In this document: positions 50,277-59,902 of the stretch, in pieces
How the letters are laid out: the number at the start of each line of letters is the position of its first letter
Numbering within the stretch: position 1 is the first letter of the stretch
NCBI RefSeq assembly: GCF_000348945.1
Contig: NZ_AOCK01000004.1
Coordinates: 1-64,000, forward strand
Direction of reading: 5' to 3'
DNA from: Paeniglutamicibacter gangotriensis Lz1y
GTDB taxonomy: Bacteria; Actinomycetota; Actinomycetes; Actinomycetales; Micrococcaceae
Length of the DNA: 64,000 bases
Position numbers and translations under genes: made by a program
Notes under the pieces: generated by a model
What the model was told of the DNA's origin: nothing
Databases searched by the model: none
The model's input: only the letters and a program-made list of their open reading frames with translations

Positions 50277-51307
50277 CGCTTGAGCAAGCCGAGGGAGGTG
50301 ACTATCTCGCGTTCCTCCTGGAGTTCCTTGACCGAGGCCTCCAGCCGACTCCGGATAGCCGGCGCCATCTCCAGTCCCTGCCGGATAACCCAGGAACCGT
50401 CCAGGCCCTCAACCGGGAAAGAGGAAACCAGGCCCCGGGGTACCGAATAGGAGCCGTCGGACACCACCGCGGCGGAAGTCCAACCGACACCGGTTCCCAA
50501 GAACCAGTCGTGGACGTGGTCGATGGCTGCAGCCGCCGCCGAGGCCGCCGAGGATGAACCCCTGACCTCGATGATCTCCGCGCCGCGCTTGGCCACCTTC
50601 GGAATGAAGGTCTCGGCGAGCCAAATTTCCATTTTTGCGCTGCCACCGAGGGCTTCGGCCAGGGCCTCGGTGACCCGGCGTCGGCTGCCGTCGGCGGCGG
50701 TGATCATGGCGTGGGAAATATCGGGGACCTGGGAGGCGGAGTGGTTGCCCCAGATGATGACGGAATCGATCGCCGCGGCAGGTACCCCCAGGGTGAGGGA
50801 CAGCTGGGCCAACGCCCGGTTATGGTCCAGTCGGGTCATGGCCGTGAACCGCTCGGCGGGGACATCCGGAGCATGGGCCGAGGCGATTAGCGCATTGGTG
50901 TTCGCCGGGTTTCCCACCACCAGCACCCGCACATCATCGGCTGCCCCCTCGTTGATGGCCTGGCCCTGCGGGCCAAAGATCGCCCCGTTGGCGGTGAGCA
51001 GGTCGGCCCGTTCCATGCCCGGGCCTCGGGGTCTGGCCCCGACCAAAAGTGCGAGGTTCGTGCCGTCGAATCCTTGGGCCGCATCGTCGGTGACCTCCAC
51101 GGATTGAAGTGCGCCAAAGGCACAGTCTTGCAGCTCCATGGCGGCGCCCTCGGCGGATTTGAGCCCGGTAGGGATTTCCAGCAGCTTCAGCCGCACCGGA
51201 CGGTGCACCCCGAACATGGCCCCGGAGGCAATGCGGAACAACAACGCATAGCCGATCTGTCCTCCGGCGCCGGTGACTGTGACGGTGACTGGTGTTTGTG
51301 TGCCCAT
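50273..51307 (-). CDS. mdh: Malate dehydrogenase
   Basis: About 344 residues of the cytosolic-type MDH group used by Actinobacteria, converting malate to oxaloacetate with NAD+. [13 protein letters not shown] is the nucleotide loop (about 9-21), [14 protein letters not shown] carries the substrate Arg, TRLDHNRA has the catalytic Asp, and [13 protein letters not shown] (about 183-195) the catalytic His. The ATG at 51307 gives the usual N-terminus. It is followed by a coupled GNAT gene, and an MFS gene lies 51 bp upstream on the same strand. Confidence 0.95.
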   Translation of the reverse strand: MGTQTPVTVTVTGAGGQIGYALLFRIASGAMFGVHRPVRLKLLEIPTGLKSAEGAAMELQDCAFGALQSVEVTDDAAQGFDGTNLALLVGARPRGPGMERADLLTANGAIFGPQGQAINEGAADDVRVLVVGNPANTNALIASAHAPDVPAERFTAMTRLDHNRALAQLSLTLGVPAAAIDSVIIWGNHSASQVPDISHAMITAADGSRRRVTEALAEALGGSAKMEIWLAETFIPKVAKRGAEIIEVRGSSSAASAAAAAIDHVHDWFLGTGVGWTSAAVVSDGSYSVPRGLVSSFPVEGLDGSWVIRQGLEMAPAIRSRLEASVKELQEEREIVTSLGLLKR

Positions 51308-51358
51308 GGGTTCATGCAATCACCAATGCCGGTCAAAAGCCACGATTCGGCGGCTGAC

Positions 51359-52681
51359 CTAGCCGTCGCTGCGTGGGGGCCGTACCGGTAGCAACAGCAG
51401 CAGCCCGAGCAACAGGACCACCATGATGCCCAGGATCCCGTAGCGCTGGGCTTGGGCCACATGCGGGGTGGCCAGGGCGATGGCGGCGGCAAAGAGAGCG
51501 GGAGCCAGGGAATTGACGGCGCGACCGGTGGTGGCGTAGAGGCCGAAGAGTTCGCCTTCCTGCCCGGCCGGGGTCAACCGGGCCAGGTAAGCGCGGCTAG
51601 AGGACTGCGCGGGACCGACGAACAGGCAGAGCATCAAGCCGAAGACCCAGAAGCCGCCGGCCCCGGGGGAGAAGAACACTCCCATGCCCGAGATGAGCAA
51701 GCCGATCAGGGAAAAGACGATGACCCGTTTGGGGCCGATCGTATCATCGAGCCACCCGCCGATCATGGCACCTGCTGCGGCCACCACGTTGCCGACGATG
51801 GCGAAGATGATGACCTTGGTCAGTGGGAACCCGAAGGTGCCCGCTGCAATGATCCCGCCGAAGGTAAACACGGCGCCCAGGCCGTCGCGGAAGATGGCGC
51901 TGGCCAGCAGGAAGTAGACGGTGTGCCGGTCGGTGCGGAACAGCGCGCGGACCCGGCGCCCCAATTCGGCGTAGGACTGCAGGAGGGTGAAGCGTGGACC
52001 GCCTTTGTCTCCGGGGATTTCCGGCACCGCGAAGAGCACCGGCAAAGCGAAGCCCATGAACCACACGGCCGAGAACACCGCGACCAGTCGCAGGTTCAAC
52101 GAGTTAGTTTCCGAGGCCCCTGCCCAGGGGAAAATCGGGGTGACCAGGGTGAACAGCACGATGGCCAGGGCCATGATGCCACCGAGGTAACCCATGCCCC
52201 AACCGAATCCCGACACCTTGCCGATGGTGGCCGGAGTGGAAATCTGCGGCAGCATCGCGTTGTAGTTCACCGTCGCAAACTCCGAGAAGACCGAGGCAAG
52301 CGCGATCAGGGTCACGCCCAGGACCAAGAAGCGCGGCTCGGGGTAAACGAAGAAGCACGCTGCCGTCAGCACGGCCACAATCACGGTGTTCACGCCCAAC
52401 CAGAAGCGTCGGCGTCCGCCGGCATCCGAGCGCAGGCCCGCAACCGGTGCCAACAGCGCAATGGCCAACCCGGCGATGGCCAGCCCGTTGCCCAGCACCA
52501 CGGAGTTGGCATCGGTATCGCCGAAGAGGCCACTGGTCAGGTAGACCGTGAAAACGAAGGTTGTCATCACGGCGTTGATGGCCGCCGAACCCCAGTCCCA
52601 GAAGGCCCAAGACAATACGGGTTTGGTGATGATCTTCGACCGGTCGGCCGAGGCCGCGGGTGCCGCTGGATACTCGCTCAT
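51359..52681 (-). CDS. MFS transporter, UMF1 (Atg22-like) family
   Basis: About 440 residues with 11-12 membrane segments. LSWAFWDWGSAAINAVMTTFVF (described by ends, about 20-41) is the UMF1 signature; GWLDDTIGPKRVIVFS is the MFS motif A region; FVGPAQSSSRAYLARLTP (about 345-362) is also typical. Family members have no agreed substrate, although yeast Atg22 exports amino acids. The ATG at 52681 is preferred over upstream starts. It may be co-transcribed with mdh. Confidence 0.9.
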   Translation of the reverse strand: MSEYPAAPAASADRSKIITKPVLSWAFWDWGSAAINAVMTTFVFTVYLTSGLFGDTDANSVVLGNGLAIAGLAIALLAPVAGLRSDAGGRRRFWLGVNTVIVAVLTAACFFVYPEPRFLVLGVTLIALASVFSEFATVNYNAMLPQISTPATIGKVSGFGWGMGYLGGIMALAIVLFTLVTPIFPWAGASETNSLNLRLVAVFSAVWFMGFALPVLFAVPEIPGDKGGPRFTLLQSYAELGRRVRALFRTDRHTVYFLLASAIFRDGLGAVFTFGGIIAAGTFGFPLTKVIIFAIVGNVVAAAGAMIGGWLDDTIGPKRVIVFSLIGLLISGMGVFFSPGAGGFWVFGLMLCLFVGPAQSSSRAYLARLTPAGQEGELFGLYATTGRAVNSLAPALFAAAIALATPHVAQAQRYGILGIMVVLLLGLLLLLPVRPPRSDG

Positions 52682-52928
52682 GGGTGCATCGTAGCTGGCC
52701 AGAACGAACTTACGGGGCAAGCGCGGGAAAAGTCTGGCGCACGTCGACGATCTGCTGTGACTTAAACCCATTATCAACAACCGGCAAACACAAATTATTC
52801 CGGTAGATTTCTTCGGCTTAATTCCGTGCCATTCGCGGGATCACGCGGCGACGGCTGTTAGTATAAAGGTTGCATTCCGACCGATTTTGTTGCCAGAGTA
52901 CTGGCCCTCTCGACCATAGGAGATGTGT

Positions 52929-55916
52929 GTGCTCCTTGTCCTGATTGCGCTTTTTGCCGTTGCCGGAATTGCGCCTTTCATTTTTCGATTGCTCGGCCGT
53001 TCAACGTTTTACGTGTTGTCGGCAGTTCCGGCTTTGGCCTTCGTCTGGCTCTTGGCTAATTTTTCGTCGTTCACCCAGGCCGACCAAGCGGCATCAGCGG
53101 GTGGGCCCAATGCGCCTCCGTCAGAGCTGTACAGCTGGATCGGTCCGCTGAACGTACATCTCGATTTTCGGATGGACGCACTCTCTGCGGTGCTGTGCCT
53201 GCTGGTGCTCGGCGTCGGTGCCCTGGTGCTGTTTTATTGTGCGCGTTACTTCAAAAATGAGGATCCACACACCGGTGCCTTCGGCGCCCAGCTTCTGGCC
53301 TTCGCCGCCTCCATGTTCGGCCTGGTCACCGCCGACGACATGATCTTGCTCTTCATTTTCTGGGAGCTCACCACCATCTTGTCCTTCCTGCTCATCGGGT
53401 TCAACCGCACCCGTATGAGCGCGCGGCGCTCGGCCCTGACAGCCCTGATCGTCACGACCTTCGGCGGCCTGACGATGCTGGCCGGCATCATCATGCTGGG
53501 CACCGCCGCTGGCACCTACCGGATCTCCGAGATCATGGCCATGGCGCCCGAACTTTCGGCACTGGGCACCTACATCGACGTAGCCATCGCCCTGCTGCTG
53601 ATCGGGGCGATCTCCAAGTCCGCGCTGGTCCCCTTCCACTTCTGGCTTCCCGGCGCTATGGCGGCACCGACCCCGGTCTCGGCCTACCTGCACGCGGCGG
53701 CAATGGTGAAGGCCGGCGTCTACCTGATTGCTCGGCTCTCCCCGGGTTTCAACGAAACCGCATTCTGGCAGCCGATGCTGCTCTGGCTGGGCCTAGCCAC
53801 CATGCTGATCGGCGGCTGGCGGGCCCTGAAGCAACACGACCTCAAGCTGCTATTGGCCTACGGCACCGTCTCGCAACTGGGCTTCATGATCCTGGTTCTG
53901 GGCGTGGGCACACCCAACGCCACCTTGGCGGCCCTGGCCATGATGCTGGCTCACGGATTCTTCAAGGCGACCCTGTTCCTGGTGGTCGGCATCATTGACC
54001 ACAAATCCGGCACCCGTGACCTGCACCAGCTCTCTGGCCTGTACAAATCCGCCCCCCTGCTCTTTGTCATCTCAGCCATCGCGGTGGCCTCGATGGCCGG
54101 GGTACCTCCGCTGTTCGGATTCGTAGCCAAGGAATCGGTCTACGAAGCGCTCCTGGAAAATGCTGCAGACAACGGCGCCGTGGGCGTGTTCCTGTTGATC
54201 GGCGTGGTCGCCGGAGCGGTGCTGACCTTCGCCTACTCGGCACGGTTCCTGTGGGGCGGCTTCGCCAACAAGACCGGTTTGAAAAAGACGGCCTTCCCCC
54301 GGGTCCCGTTGCTTTTCCTCACCCCGCTGTTGGTGCTCAGCGCCGCCACCGTGGTGTTCGCCTGGATTCCGCACGTGCTTGAGGATCTCATCGCACCCTT
54401 CGTCGGGCTCCTGCCCGCGGCGCAGACACCGATCCACTTGGGGCTCTGGCACGGGCTCAGCCCGGCGCTGGGCCTGAGCATCTTGACCATGGCCCTGGGT
54501 GCAGCGATTTTCTTGGCCCGTGAAAAGGTTTTTGTCTTCCAGTCCAAGGTTCCGGCGGTATTCGATGCGGAGCGCGACTACAAGCACATGGTCGGCGGAC
54601 TCGACAACCTGGCGATCTGGCTCACCGGTCGCACGCAGCGTGGTTCGCTTTCCTTCTACCTGATCGTCATCATGATTGTCGCCCTGGTGGTGCCCGTCGT
54701 GGCCATGCTGTGGCTGGACACCCCGATCCCGGGGAACTTCATCGCCTACGACCACCCGGCCCAGCTGGTCATCGGCCTGATCATGATTCTCGGCGCCGTC
54801 GGTGCCGTCCAGGCCAATCGACGCTTCCTGGCCGTCTTGATGGTCTCGGTCACCGGATACGGCATGGCCGCGATTTTCGCGCTGCAAGGCGCCCCGGACC
54901 TCGCCGTCACCCAGCTGCTGGTCGAAACGATCGTGCTGGTGGCCTTCGTGCTGGCCCTGCGGGCCCTGCCGGTGGAACTGTGGGCCAAGAACCCCACCGG
55001 GCACCGCCTGGGCCGCGCCCTGATCGGCATCGGATTCGGTGCGGCCATGGTCTTGATCGCCGCGACGGCCATGGCCTCGAGGGTGGCGGAACCGATTTCA
55101 CTGGCCTACCCGGAACTGGCCTATGTTGGTGGTGCGGGCAAGAACATCGTCAACGTGACCCTGGTGGACATGCGTGCCTGGGACACCTTCGGGGAGATCA
55201 CCGTGTTGGCCGCTGCCGCCACCGGTGTGGCCTCGCTGATCTTTGTGCGTGGACGCGGTGACACCCGCCTGCGCGCCTCCGAGGTGCCGCGTGGATCCGT
55301 TGACCACGGGTCCGAAGCCATCGGCATCAACGGCAAGAGCCGCGCCGGCCTGGCCATGGCCCGGACCTTTGCGCTGTCCAAGAGCGATTCCTGGTTGGTA
55401 GCCGGGCATACGCTGGCCCCGGAACGCCGCTCGATCACCTTTGAGGTGGTCACCCGGCTGCTATTCCACACGATTTTGCTATCTTCCGTGTACCTGCTGC
55501 TGGCCGGGCACAATACCCCCGGCGGCGGGTTCGCCGGCGGACTGCTGGCCGGGCTGGCCCTGACCATCCGCTACCTGGCCGGTGGCCGGGTGGAGCTTGC
55601 CGAGGCCACCCCGGTAAGCCCCGGCACCCTGATGGGCGCCGGGCTGGGGCTGGCCGCTCTGAGTGCTGCGGCACCGCTGCTCTTCGGTGCGCAGATGTTC
55701 GCCTCGGCGGCCATCGAATTCACGCTCCCGGTCTTCGGGGAACATAAGTTCGTGACCTCGACGGTCTTCGACATCGGGGTCTACCTGGTCGTCGTGGGCC
55801 TGGTCATCGACGTGTTGCGTTCCCTGGGATCGGAAATCGATGAACGTTCCGAGGGCCGCAGCCCCACCGACATGCATGACTTGGTTACCGGCGCTGATAC
55901 GGGAGTTGGACGATGA
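52929..55916 (+). CDS. mnhA: Mrp Na+/H+ antiporter subunit A (with B-like C-terminal domain)
   Basis: About 995 residues and some 20 membrane segments. The complex-I-like Proton_antipo core lies at about 120-400, with FWELTTILSFLLIGF and HAAAMVKAGVYLIAR landmarks. The end (about 830-985) is MnhB-like: VVTRLLFHTILLSSVYLLLAG and HNTPGGGFAGGL. So A and B are one chain, as in other Actinobacteria, and no separate mnhB follows. I start at GTG 52929 because AGGAG ends six bases before it; the ATG at 52923 touches that site. It heads mnhA-C-D-E-F-G, giving Na+ and pH tolerance. Confidence 0.96.
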   Translation: MLLVLIALFAVAGIAPFIFRLLGRSTFYVLSAVPALAFVWLLANFSSFTQADQAASAGGPNAPPSELYSWIGPLNVHLDFRMDALSAVLCLLVLGVGALVLFYCARYFKNEDPHTGAFGAQLLAFAASMFGLVTADDMILLFIFWELTTILSFLLIGFNRTRMSARRSALTALIVTTFGGLTMLAGIIMLGTAAGTYRISEIMAMAPELSALGTYIDVAIALLLIGAISKSALVPFHFWLPGAMAAPTPVSAYLHAAAMVKAGVYLIARLSPGFNETAFWQPMLLWLGLATMLIGGWRALKQHDLKLLLAYGTVSQLGFMILVLGVGTPNATLAALAMMLAHGFFKATLFLVVGIIDHKSGTRDLHQLSGLYKSAPLLFVISAIAVASMAGVPPLFGFVAKESVYEALLENAADNGAVGVFLLIGVVAGAVLTFAYSARFLWGGFANKTGLKKTAFPRVPLLFLTPLLVLSAATVVFAWIPHVLEDLIAPFVGLLPAAQTPIHLGLWHGLSPALGLSILTMALGAAIFLAREKVFVFQSKVPAVFDAERDYKHMVGGLDNLAIWLTGRTQRGSLSFYLIVIMIVALVVPVVAMLWLDTPIPGNFIAYDHPAQLVIGLIMILGAVGAVQANRRFLAVLMVSVTGYGMAAIFALQGAPDLAVTQLLVETIVLVAFVLALRALPVELWAKNPTGHRLGRALIGIGFGAAMVLIAATAMASRVAEPISLAYPELAYVGGAGKNIVNVTLVDMRAWDTFGEITVLAAAATGVASLIFVRGRGDTRLRASEVPRGSVDHGSEAIGINGKSRAGLAMARTFALSKSDSWLVAGHTLAPERRSITFEVVTRLLFHTILLSSVYLLLAGHNTPGGGFAGGLLAGLALTIRYLAGGRVELAEATPVSPGTLMGAGLGLAALSAAAPLLFGAQMFASAAIEFTLPVFGEHKFVTSTVFDIGVYLVVVGLVIDVLRSLGSEIDERSEGRSPTDMHDLVTGADTGVGR

Positions 55917-56386
55917 GTACAAATATCACCTTGCTCATTGTCATGGGAGTGCTCTTTGCCGTGGGTTTCTACCTGCTGCTTGAACGCTCCCTCACCCGGG
56001 TCCTGCTGGGCATCGTGGTACTGGGCAACGGAGTGAACCTGCTGCTGCTCAGCGCCGGCGGACGCCGAGGCCAAGCACCGCTCTACGAGGAGTCGCTGGC
56101 GGCCGAGGACTACACCGACCCGCTGCCGCAGGCACTGATTCTGACGGCCATCGTGATTACCTTCGCCGTCACCGCCTTCATGCTCGCCATGATCTACCGC
56201 TCCTGGGTGATCTCCCGGGCCGACGTGGTCACAGATGACCTCGAGGATCTGCGTGTTTCGCAACAATCGACCTTCGACTTCGAGGAAGACTCCCCGGTGC
56301 CGGAAGATACCACCGAATTCGACGGGGACGTGGACCTGGATCTGGTCCCGGTCAAGAAGCCCAAGGGGAAGGGGCCACGCGCATGA
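55913..56386 (+). CDS. mnhC: Mrp antiporter subunit C
   Basis: A 157-residue NuoK-like subunit with three membrane segments (about 5-24, 30-50 and 75-98). LLGIVVLGNGVNLLLLSAG and DPLPQALILTAIVITFA are the conserved cores, including the glutamine-rich PQALILT motif. The acidic C-terminal tail (about 110-157) is longer than in the smallest homologues. The ATG overlaps the mnhA stop (ATGA). Confidence 0.95.
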   Translation: MSTNITLLIVMGVLFAVGFYLLLERSLTRVLLGIVVLGNGVNLLLLSAGGRRGQAPLYEESLAAEDYTDPLPQALILTAIVITFAVTAFMLAMIYRSWVISRADVVTDDLEDLRVSQQSTFDFEEDSPVPEDTTEFDGDVDLDLVPVKKPKGKGPRA

Positions 56387-58011
56387 TCGATGCACCACTG
56401 ACTGCCGTCTCATTTGCTCCGCTCGCGGTGGCGCTGCCGATCTTCGGTGCCGCGCTGGCCTTCATCCTGCGCCGCAAGCGTCGCACTCAAGCAACTGTCA
56501 CCATCAGCATCCTGATCATCACCCTGTGCCTCGAGGCCTGGATGCTGGCCATGGTCTGGGGCGGCGGGACCTACTCGGTCACGCTCGGGGGTTGGGCACC
56601 GCCCTTTGGCATCTCCATGGTCGTGGACGGATTCTCCGCCTTCATGCTGGTGGTCTCCTCGATCGTCTCGCTGGCCGTGCTGCTCTACGCAACCAGTCAG
56701 GGCATGGCGGATGGGGACGAGGACGGGCCGGTCTCCGTCTTCCACCCTGCCTACCTGATCCTGGTGGCGGGGGTGTCCAACGCGTTCTTGGCCGGTGACC
56801 TCTTCAACCTCTATGTGGGCTTCGAAATCCTACTCACCGCCTCTTATGTGCTGCTCACCTTGGGCGGCACCACCGCACGGATCCGTGCCGGAACGACCTA
56901 CGTGGTGGTCTCGGTGGCGTCCTCGTTGTTGTTCCTGATCGCCATCGGCATGATCTATGCGGCAGTGGGCACCGTGAACATGGCCGATCTGGCCGCGAAG
57001 CTGCCCGATATTTCCCCGGGCACCCAAACGGTGCTGCATGTGATGCTATTGGTCGCCTTCGGGATCAAGGCCGCGGTTTTCCCGCTGTCCTTCTGGCTTC
57101 CGGACTCCTACCCCACGGCCCCAGCCCCCGTCACCGCGGTGTTCGCCGGGTTGCTGACCAAGGTGGGCGTCTACGCGATCATCCGCACCGAGACCCTGCT
57201 CTTCCCCGGGAATCAACTTTCCGCCCCCTTGATGGTCCTTGCCGGGCTGACCATGCTGGTCGGAATCCTGGGTGCCGTGGCACAGACCGACATCAAGCGC
57301 ATGCTTTCCTTCACCCTTACCAGCCACATCGGGTTCTTGATTTTCGGCGTGGCCGTGGGAAACCAGCTGGGGCTCGGCGCCACCATCTATTACGTCGCAC
57401 ACCACATCGTGGTGCAGACCTCGCTATTCCTGGTTGCCGGGCTCATCGAACGCCGGGCCGGGACCTCGAACATCGACAGACTGGGATCGTTGGCGAAACT
57501 CTCGCCGCTGTTGTCCCTGCTCTTCTTTATCCCAGCCATGAACTTGGGCGGCATCCCGCCGTTCTCCGGGTTCCTGGGCAAGCTGGGACTCGTGCAGGGC
57601 GGCGCCGAAATGGGTGGGCCGTTGGCCTGGACGCTGGTTGCTGTCTCCCTGCTAACCTCGCTGTTGACCCTGCTGACCGTCGCGCGTGTCTGGAACAGAG
57701 CGTTTTGGCGCAAGGCCGAGGACGCGGTGGATCCCGACCCGCTGTTGCTGGTCGGCGCCAACGGAACCGGCGGAGGAACCTACGACATCGTGGCCGACGA
57801 ACCGGCCAGCCGCTATTCCGACCGTGGGAACACGGCACTGCTGCCCAAGGGCATGCTGGCCATGACCGCGGCCCTGGTGCTGGTGGGCGTGGCACTGACG
57901 GTGTTCGCCGGCCCGCTGTTCGAATTCAGCGATCAGGTCGCCGGCGAGCTCATGGACCAGAGCAACTACATCGAAGCCGTCCTGGGCACGAGTGAGGGGC
58001 ACACACGATGA
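56383..58011 (+). CDS. mnhD: Mrp antiporter subunit D
   Basis: A 542-residue Proton_antipo subunit with about 14 segments, homologous to NuoM/NuoN. GDLFNLYVGFEILLTASYVLL (described by ends, about 128-148) includes the conserved Glu, and FGIKAAVFPLSFWLPDSYP (about 227-245) the conserved Lys. It forms a proton path with subunit A. ATGA overlaps with mnhC before it and mnhE after it. Confidence 0.96.
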   Translation: MIDAPLTAVSFAPLAVALPIFGAALAFILRRKRRTQATVTISILIITLCLEAWMLAMVWGGGTYSVTLGGWAPPFGISMVVDGFSAFMLVVSSIVSLAVLLYATSQGMADGDEDGPVSVFHPAYLILVAGVSNAFLAGDLFNLYVGFEILLTASYVLLTLGGTTARIRAGTTYVVVSVASSLLFLIAIGMIYAAVGTVNMADLAAKLPDISPGTQTVLHVMLLVAFGIKAAVFPLSFWLPDSYPTAPAPVTAVFAGLLTKVGVYAIIRTETLLFPGNQLSAPLMVLAGLTMLVGILGAVAQTDIKRMLSFTLTSHIGFLIFGVAVGNQLGLGATIYYVAHHIVVQTSLFLVAGLIERRAGTSNIDRLGSLAKLSPLLSLLFFIPAMNLGGIPPFSGFLGKLGLVQGGAEMGGPLAWTLVAVSLLTSLLTLLTVARVWNRAFWRKAEDAVDPDPLLLVGANGTGGGTYDIVADEPASRYSDRGNTALLPKGMLAMTAALVLVGVALTVFAGPLFEFSDQVAGELMDQSNYIEAVLGTSEGHTR

Positions 58012-58622
58012 GCGCGCAACAACGTCTGAAAGATGCCAAGGACGAGAGCGGGAAGCCCTACCGCGCCACGCTGCGCCAGGAACTTCCGCTGCTCGGCTGG
58101 ATGGTGGTGGTCTGGGGAGCCCTGTGGCAGGACTTCACCATCGGCAACCTAGTCTTTGGCCTGCTGATCGCCTTGGTACTGGTCAAGGTCTTCAGGTTGC
58201 CGCCAATCATCCTCTCGGGAAGATTCAACATCTGGAGGGCCGTGGTCTTCGGCTCGGCGTTCATGCGGGACGTGGTGCTGGCCAGTGTCGAAGTCGTCTA
58301 CCTGGCGATCTTCCGTGGACCCAAGACCAAAAGTGCCATCATCGCCGTCTCGCTGCGCAGCGAATCGGATCTCTTGGTCACCTTCGTCGGCCACGTGCTG
58401 ACCCTGGTGCCAGGCTCCTACGTGGTAGAAGTGGACCGCAGGTCCTCGACCCTCTACCTCCATGTGCTCAACGTCAAGGACCAGACCGAGGTGGAAAAGG
58501 CCAGGGCCTCGGTCATGATGATCGAGGAACGACTGATCCGCATGATGGGCACCACTGAGGAAATGGCAATTCTCAAGGAAGAAAAGTTGGCCTCAAGCAA
58601 GGAACACGGAAAACAATCATGA
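58008..58622 (+). CDS. mnhE: Mrp antiporter subunit E
   Basis: A 204-residue MnhE with two or three membrane segments (about 28-63) and a cytoplasmic domain containing VSLRSESDLLVTFVGHVLTLVPGSYVVEVD landmarks (quoted in part) and LYLHVLNV. An N-terminal basic extension of about 25 residues is longer than usual. Start overlaps mnhD by ATGA and its end overlaps mnhF. Confidence 0.93.
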   Translation: MSAQQRLKDAKDESGKPYRATLRQELPLLGWMVVVWGALWQDFTIGNLVFGLLIALVLVKVFRLPPIILSGRFNIWRAVVFGSAFMRDVVLASVEVVYLAIFRGPKTKSAIIAVSLRSESDLLVTFVGHVLTLVPGSYVVEVDRRSSTLYLHVLNVKDQTEVEKARASVMMIEERLIRMMGTTEEMAILKEEKLASSKEHGKQS

Positions 58623-58882
58623 CCATTGTCTTGTGGATCTGCGGGATCACGCTATCGATCGCCAGTTGCCTGACGCTCGTCCGGCTGGCCAAGGGACCCT
58701 CCATCTTGGAGCGTGTCATCGCCATGGACGTCCTGCTACTAATCATCTCCGGGGCGCTGTGCATTGAAATGACCATGAACAAACACACCGACAACCTGAT
58801 CTTTGTGTTGCTGGCATGTCTGGTCGGGTTTGTCGGATCCGTCACCGTTTCCCGCTTTGTCACCGATCGGAGAAACGCCTGA
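58619..58882 (+). CDS. mnhF: Mrp antiporter subunit F
   Basis: An 87-residue MnhF with three membrane segments. LVRLAKGPSILERVIAMDVL (about 20-39) is the conserved first loop, followed by NLIFVLLACLVGFVGSVTVSRFV. It overlaps mnhE by four bases and its stop overlaps the mnhG start by one base. Confidence 0.94.
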   Translation: MTIVLWICGITLSIASCLTLVRLAKGPSILERVIAMDVLLLIISGALCIEMTMNKHTDNLIFVLLACLVGFVGSVTVSRFVTDRRNA

Positions 58883-59283
58883 TGCTCGATACCATCCTGG
58901 ACATTGTTGCCGGGACCTTCATGATCATTGGTTCGCTGTTGTCCCTGGCCGCCGGGATCGGCATGCTTCGCTTCCCCGACCTGCTCTCACGCCTGCACGC
59001 GGCAACCAAACCGCAAGTACTGGGCCTCTTCCTGCTGTTGGCGGCGCTGGGCATCGAATTGCGCTCATGGGCCGTGGTGCCGATCCTGGTCATGGCCTGG
59101 GGACTGCAGCTGCTCACCGCGCCGGTTTCGGCACATATGGTGGGCCGTGCCGGCTACCGGACCCGACACCTGAAACGCGAGACGCTGATCGTCGACGAAT
59201 TGGCAGCGGTCGTCGCCGCAGCCGAGGCACGTGAAGAACGCGAACACGGCAAGAAGCAACACCGCACCGACTTCATCGACTAA
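58882..59283 (+). CDS. mnhG: Mrp antiporter subunit G
   Basis: About 133 residues with three membrane segments. GIGMLRFPDLLSRLHAATKPQ (about 29-49, split) is the family motif. A charged C-terminal tail (EAREEREHGKKQH) ends the protein. The ATG shares its A with the mnhF stop; frames starting further upstream have no ribosome site. It closes the operon, and a large hairpin follows. Confidence 0.94.
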   Translation: MLDTILDIVAGTFMIIGSLLSLAAGIGMLRFPDLLSRLHAATKPQVLGLFLLLAALGIELRSWAVVPILVMAWGLQLLTAPVSAHMVGRAGYRTRHLKRETLIVDELAAVVAAAEAREEREHGKKQHRTDFID

Positions 59284-59332
59284 GTAGCCGGTCCTACCGC
59301 CGCTGCCCCAAAGAGTAACTCACCCAAAATAA

Positions 59333-59381
59333 CGTACCGGGGGGGCGTGCACAGTCATGGCTGTGCACGCCCCCCGGTACG
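59333..59381. terminator. Bidirectional terminator after the mnh operon
   Basis: The 20-base arms beginning CGTACCGGGG (59333) and ending CCCCGGTACG (59381) pair around TCATGG with one bulged G. It lies between mnhG and the convergent DUF4235 gene. Confidence 0.85.
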
Positions 59382-59393
59382 ATGCTTTGTTGG

Positions 59394-59654
59394 TCAGGAT
59401 TTGTTGGAGAACTTCGCGATCGCTTTCTGGGTGCCACGGTCGGTGAGCACCTGGATCAACGCGGCCGTCACAGCGGAAAGCACGGCAAAACCAATGGCCT
59501 GGCGCATGCTGGCCTCGGCCTGCGCCTCCTTGTTTCCGCGCTTGGGAGGCTGCTGGCCGGTGAAACCGATCCACGCCTTGTCAACGATCTTTCCACCCAC
59601 GAATCCTGCGGCGATGGAAATAACTGGGCCGATAAGTTTCATCAAGCTGTTCAA
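59394..59654 (-). CDS. DUF4235 family small membrane protein
   Basis: About 86 residues: LIGPVISIAAGFVGGKIVDKAW forms the first membrane segment (about 6-25), and MRQAIGFAVLSAVTAALIQVL the second (about 49-69). A basic loop lies between. This is the DUF4235 pattern common in Actinobacteria; function unknown. I start at TTG 59654 because GGGAG stands six bases before it; the ATG at 59642 is too far from any ribosome site. Confidence 0.85.
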   Translation of the reverse strand: MNSLMKLIGPVISIAAGFVGGKIVDKAWIGFTGQQPPKRGNKEAQAEASMRQAIGFAVLSAVTAALIQVLTDRGTQKAIAKFSNKS

Positions 59655-59730
59655 AGGGGACTCCCAAATGTTGCGGGCAACTGTACCTGCCCCAGCATAG
59701 CGTGAGGTAGCATCAGAGCACTGAAACAAT

Positions 59731-59836
59731 CACGACAGGGGAGCGTCGGGCGAAGAAATTCGTCCCAAGACGCTGAGAGTGCGGATAGCCGCAGACCCTC
59801 GAACCTGCCCCGGCTAGTACCGGCGAAGGAAGTCGA
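59731..59836 (+). ncRNA. TPP riboswitch (THI element)
   Basis: The conserved thiamin-pyrophosphate aptamer is visible: GACGCTGAGAGTGCGG, then CAGACCCTCGAACCTG, and GTACCGGCGAAGGAAG, with CGAC/GTCG as the closing stem. A GGGCGAA/TTCGTCC side stem is also present. It lies 67 bp before ykoE, so thiamin pyrophosphate should switch off the transporter genes. Confidence 0.95.
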
Positions 59837-59902
59837 GTTCTCAGGGGTGCAGCGAATTACTTGCATTCCCTCCCCTCCTTGAATCCAAGGAGGATCACCA
59901 CC

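Noticed and set aside
51452-52765. 437-codon frame opposite the UMF1 transporter
   Set aside because: Antisense shadow with strongly biased charged composition; the transporter frame has a clear membrane pattern.
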